Assembly: GCF_018885305.1 (NCBI RefSeq)
Contig: NZ_CP076544.1
Span: 1,302,001-1,366,000, forward strand
From: Curtobacterium sp. L6-1
GTDB lineage: Bacteria; Actinomycetota; Actinomycetes; Actinomycetales; Microbacteriaceae
Direction of reading: 5' to 3'
DNA: 64,000 bases
The notes under the pieces are model-generated. The model saw only the letters and a program-made list of their open reading frames with translations. It made no database searches and was not told the DNA's origin. Shown piece after piece: positions 61,618-64,000 of this stretch. The first letter of the stretch is position 1. Every line of letters starts with the position of its first letter. The position numbers and the translations under genes are program-made.

Positions 61618-62631
61618 TCAGTACCCCGCCGCCGGGTCGACGACCCCGACGAAGCCGGTGCCGTTGCCGCGCAGGAAGGCCCGCACGTTCGCGCCCACCC
61701 GCTCCGCCAGCAGCGGCGCGACCATCTCGGGGGTGTCGGCCTGGTGCGGCGTGACGAGCACGCCCGGCTCGTCCCACAGCGGGTGCCCGTCCGGCAGCGG
61801 CTCGGGGTCGGTAACGTCGAGCCCCGCCGCGGCGATCGCCCCGGAGCGCAGCGCCTCGAGCAGCGCGCCCGTGTCGACGAGCCCCCCGCGGGCGATGTTC
61901 ACGAGCCGGGCGTGGTCGGGCATGATCGCGAACTGACGGGCGCCGAGCAGCCCCGACGTCCCCGTGGTCATGGCCGCGGCCACGACGACGACGTCCGCGT
62001 CCGCCAGGACCTCGTCGAGCCGGTCGGTCGTGACGGTGCGCTCGGCTCCCGTGACGGCCTCGGCGGACCGGCGCACGACGGTCACCCGGACGTCGAACGG
62101 GGCGACGAGCCGCAGGTACTCGAGGGCGATGCCGCCCGCACCGATGAGGACGATGTGCCGCCCGTAGAGCGACACGCCCTCCGGCTCGCGGGACCACGTC
62201 GTGGTGCGAGCTCGCTTCTGCAGCACGCGGAGGGTCGCCAGGGTGAGGGCGAGCGCGTGCTCGGCGACGGGTTCGGCGTAGGCGCCCTTCGCCGAGGTGA
62301 ACAGCACCCGGTCCCCGTGCTCGGCGATGAGGTGGGCGAACGCGTCGACGCCGGCGAACGGCAGCTGCACCCAGCTCACCGTCGGGGCCGTCCGCAGCGC
62401 CTCCTGCAGGCCGTCCGGGTCGCTCGCGTCGAGCCAGACGATGCCACGCGTGTCCTCGCCGAGCGGGGCGAGGGTCCCCCCGGCCGAGCGGACCGCGTCC
62501 TCGTGCAGGGCGGTGGGCGTCGGCAGGATCGTCACCGCGCCGGCAGCCGGGGCGTCGACGGGCAGGGGTCGGCCCGCGTCGGTGACGACCGCTCGGTGTC
62601 CGCGGGGCTGCTGCTGGTCGTTCGTGGTCAT
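61618..62631 (-). CDS. NAD-dependent D-2-hydroxyacid dehydrogenase
   Basis: A 337-residue dehydrogenase. The Rossmann loop IVLIGAGGIALEYLRLV lies near 160. Catalytic Arg is in LVNIARGGLVDTGAL near 253, Glu in DVTDPEPLPDGHPLW near 279 and His in VLVTPHQADTPEM near 298. Reduces 2-keto acids or oxidises D-2-hydroxy acids; substrate not assignable. Its ATG overlaps the stop of the upstream ABC ATPase gene by 4 nt. Confidence 0.9.
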   Translation of the reverse strand: MTTNDQQQPRGHRAVVTDAGRPLPVDAPAAGAVTILPTPTALHEDAVRSAGGTLAPLGEDTRGIVWLDASDPDGLQEALRTAPTVSWVQLPFAGVDAFAHLIAEHGDRVLFTSAKGAYAEPVAEHALALTLATLRVLQKRARTTTWSREPEGVSLYGRHIVLIGAGGIALEYLRLVAPFDVRVTVVRRSAEAVTGAERTVTTDRLDEVLADADVVVVAAAMTTGTSGLLGARQFAIMPDHARLVNIARGGLVDTGALLEALRSGAIAAAGLDVTDPEPLPDGHPLWDEPGVLVTPHQADTPEMVAPLLAERVGANVRAFLRGNGTGFVGVVDPAAGY

Positions 62632-63503
62632 GCTTGTCGCACTCCTCCTCGGCCGGCGGCCACCGGCTTGCGCTTCACCGGGCGCGACGCCGTCGCCGCG
62701 AGGGTCCGGACGTACGGGTCGACCGGGTTGTCGAGCACCTCGTCGAACGTCCCGAGGCCGACGAGCCGTCCCTCGCTCATCACGGCGACGCGGTCCGCCA
62801 GGGCGCGTGCCTCGCGCAGGTCGCTGGAGACGACGACGGCCGAGAACTGCCGGTGCCGCTGCAGTCCGGCCAGGGCCTCGAGCACGGACTGTCGGACGAG
62901 CACGTCGACGCCGCGCGCCGGTTCGTCGGCCACGAGCAGGCGCGGCTCGAGGACGAGCGCCCGGGCCAGTGCGACGCGCTGCCGCTGCCCGCTCGAGAGC
63001 TCCCACGTGTTCAGCCGGAGGATGCCGAGGGGCAGGTGCACCGCGTCGACGAGGCGCGCGACGATCAGCCCGGCCTCCTTGCGGTCGAACCGGCGGTCGC
63101 GCGCGTAGATGGGTTCGGCGATGGCCTCGCCGACGAGCAGGTCGGGTCGGAGGCGGTCGGCCCCGTCCTGCGGCAGGTACCCGATCTGGCCGGTGAGCCG
63201 CGCGTACCGCCGCGAGGACGGTCGGATGCGACGGACCGGTTGGCCGAGCACGGTGAGCTCGCCGCCGACGATGCGGCGACGGTGCGCACCCTCGCCCTCG
63301 CCGTGGGTGCCGAGCTGCCCGGCGATCGCGGCCGCGAACGTCGACTTGCCGGAGCCGGACTCACCGAGCACGGCGAGGATCTCCCCCCAGCCGAGCGTCA
63401 GGCTCACGCCGTCGACGGCGCGGACGGGGCTGCTGACGGCGCCGCCCCGGTACTCGATGCTGACGTCGTCCGCGACGACGGCCGGACCGTTCTCCCCGGT
63501 CAT
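62628..63503 (-). CDS. Peptide-type ABC transporter ATP-binding protein (DppF/OppF-like)
   Basis: A 291-residue ABC ATPase. Walker A GESGSGKST near residue 47, Q-loop GYLPQDG near 109, signature ELSSGQRQR near 167 (LSSGQ rather than LSGGQ), Walker B LLVADEPARGVD near 188 with catalytic Glu, and VVVSSDLREARALAD where the switch His is replaced by Ser or Asp. It probably energises oligopeptide or nickel uptake with the ATPase encoded at 63643. The missing switch His suggests a weak or degenerate ATPase site, as in some asymmetric pairs. Confidence 0.88.
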   Translation of the reverse strand: MTGENGPAVVADDVSIEYRGGAVSSPVRAVDGVSLTLGWGEILAVLGESGSGKSTFAAAIAGQLGTHGEGEGAHRRRIVGGELTVLGQPVRRIRPSSRRYARLTGQIGYLPQDGADRLRPDLLVGEAIAEPIYARDRRFDRKEAGLIVARLVDAVHLPLGILRLNTWELSSGQRQRVALARALVLEPRLLVADEPARGVDVLVRQSVLEALAGLQRHRQFSAVVVSSDLREARALADRVAVMSEGRLVGLGTFDEVLDNPVDPYVRTLAATASRPVKRKPVAAGRGGVRQA

Positions 63504-63548
63504 GGAACCCCTTCTCCTGCCGCGTGCGCCCTGCCGCGGTCACCTGGA

Positions 63549-63606
63549 AGGAGGCCCGGCCACCTCGTCCGCGCGACGTGCGTCGCGGACGGGGGCCGGG
63601 CCTCCT
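63549..63606 (-). terminator. Long hairpin between the two ABC ATPase genes
   Basis: AGGAGGCCCGGCC (63549-63561) with GGCCGGGCCTCCT (63594-63606), and an inner GTCCGCG/CGCGGAC arm. It lies 36 nt past the stop of the upstream gene. Confidence 0.75.
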
Positions 63607-63642
63607 GGCTGGTCGGGCCTGCCGACGGTCGTGACCGTCGGG

Positions 63643-64000
63643 TCAGGACCCGGCCTGCTCCAGTCGCTCCAGCGTACGCCGTCGCTCGGCCTGCTCCTCC
63701 GGGTCGGGCACCGGCAGCGAGGCCAGCAGCCGCTGCGTGTACGGGTGCTGCGGCGCCCCGAGGACCTGCGCGGTGGTGCCGGTCTCGACCAGGTCGCCGC
63801 GGTACAGCACCGCGATCCGGTCGGACAGCGCACCGACGACGGCCAGGTCGTGGCTGATGAACAGCGACGCGAAGCCGAAGTCCTGCTGCAGCTCGAGGAA
63901 GAGCTCCAGCACGCGGGCCTGCACCGACACGTCGAGCGCACTGGTCGGCTCGTCCGCGATGAGCAGCTTCGGCCGGAGCGCGAGCGACCGGGCGAGCGAG
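63643..64000 (-). CDS. Peptide-type ABC transporter ATP-binding protein, C-terminal part (cut by window edge)
   Basis: The visible 118 residues begin LARSLALRPKLLIADEPTSA with Walker B and D-loop, then VSVQARVLELFLELQQDFG, the switch SLFISHDLAVV with His, and the oligopeptide-type tail APQHPYTQRLLASLPVPDP. This is DppD/OppD- or DppF-like; the 5' half lies beyond 64000. The hairpin at 63549 separates it from the next ATPase gene. Confidence 0.93.
   Translation of the reverse strand, partial: SLARSLALRPKLLIADEPTSALDVSVQARVLELFLELQQDFGFASLFISHDLAVVGALSDRIAVLYRGDLVETGTTAQVLGAPQHPYTQRLLASLPVPDPEEQAERRRTLERLEQAGS

Overview
The window looks like chromosome from a high-GC actinobacterium of the family Microbacteriaceae, with Curtobacterium the best guess. 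This rests on the very high GC content, many GTG starts, many genes whose start codon lies 6-7 nt after a TANNNT-type -10 box (leaderless pattern), a DUF3145 gene, a polyphosphate glucokinase, a homodimeric pyruvate dehydrogenase E1, and a PucR-type regulator in front of fabD-fabH-acpP-fabF. The genus is an inference; no 16S rRNA gene is present.

Layout. 0-13 kb: the N-terminal part of glutamine synthetase GlnA2, a heme-oxygenase-fold iron enzyme overlapping a CDGSH protein, a small SPOR-like protein, map, ppgK, RNase P RNA, a coiled-coil/zinc-ribbon protein, a Nif3-like protein, an AraC regulator, an RsbW/RsbV-like pair, PEP carboxylase, and a divergent heme oxygenase / siderophore-interacting protein pair sharing a perfect DtxR/IdeR box. 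14-21 kb: an accessory, defence-like stretch with a GIY-YIG nuclease, a DUF4379-DUF559 nuclease-like protein, a RES-Xre toxin-antitoxin pair, a His-rich protein behind a Zur-like operator, an acetylxylan esterase and a retron-type reverse transcriptase.

20.8-33.7 kb: small metabolic genes (HbpS-like, HIT, Rid), a probable carotenoid-modifying trio (UGT-like glycosyltransferase, UbiA prenyltransferase, CrtI-like oxidoreductase), a short-chain dehydrogenase, an OafA-type acyltransferase, an AI-2E-family permease, a BLUF photoreceptor, an APC permease and LtrA. 33.9-46.6 kb: a large secreted GH81 beta-1,3-glucanase with three discoidin domains, a fatty acid desaturase, an acyl-CoA ligase, tRNA-Val, lipoprotein and L,D-transpeptidase genes, a hydrolase and a peroxiredoxin.

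46.9-54.6 kb: central metabolism into lipid synthesis: aceE, a FasR-like regulator and fabD-fabH-acpP-fabF. 54.6-55.6 kb is noncoding and holds a strikingly regular array of about 88-bp elements separated by 63-bp spacers. 55.6-64 kb: DUF3145, a second AI-2E permease, a CAT-anticodon tRNA overlapping the end of a glycosyltransferase gene, a DMT transporter divergent from peptide deformylase, a lipoprotein, tRNA-Asn, a 2-hydroxyacid dehydrogenase and two peptide-type ABC ATPase genes.

The most interesting object is the candidate retron at 19,270-20,756. A 19-nt inverted repeat (18 of 19 paired) encloses a 165-nt hairpin-rich segment directly upstream of an RT with YADD and VTG motifs, and a TAGGGT -10 box would start transcription at the first repeat arm. 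This matches msr-msd-RT architecture and has no obvious effector gene.
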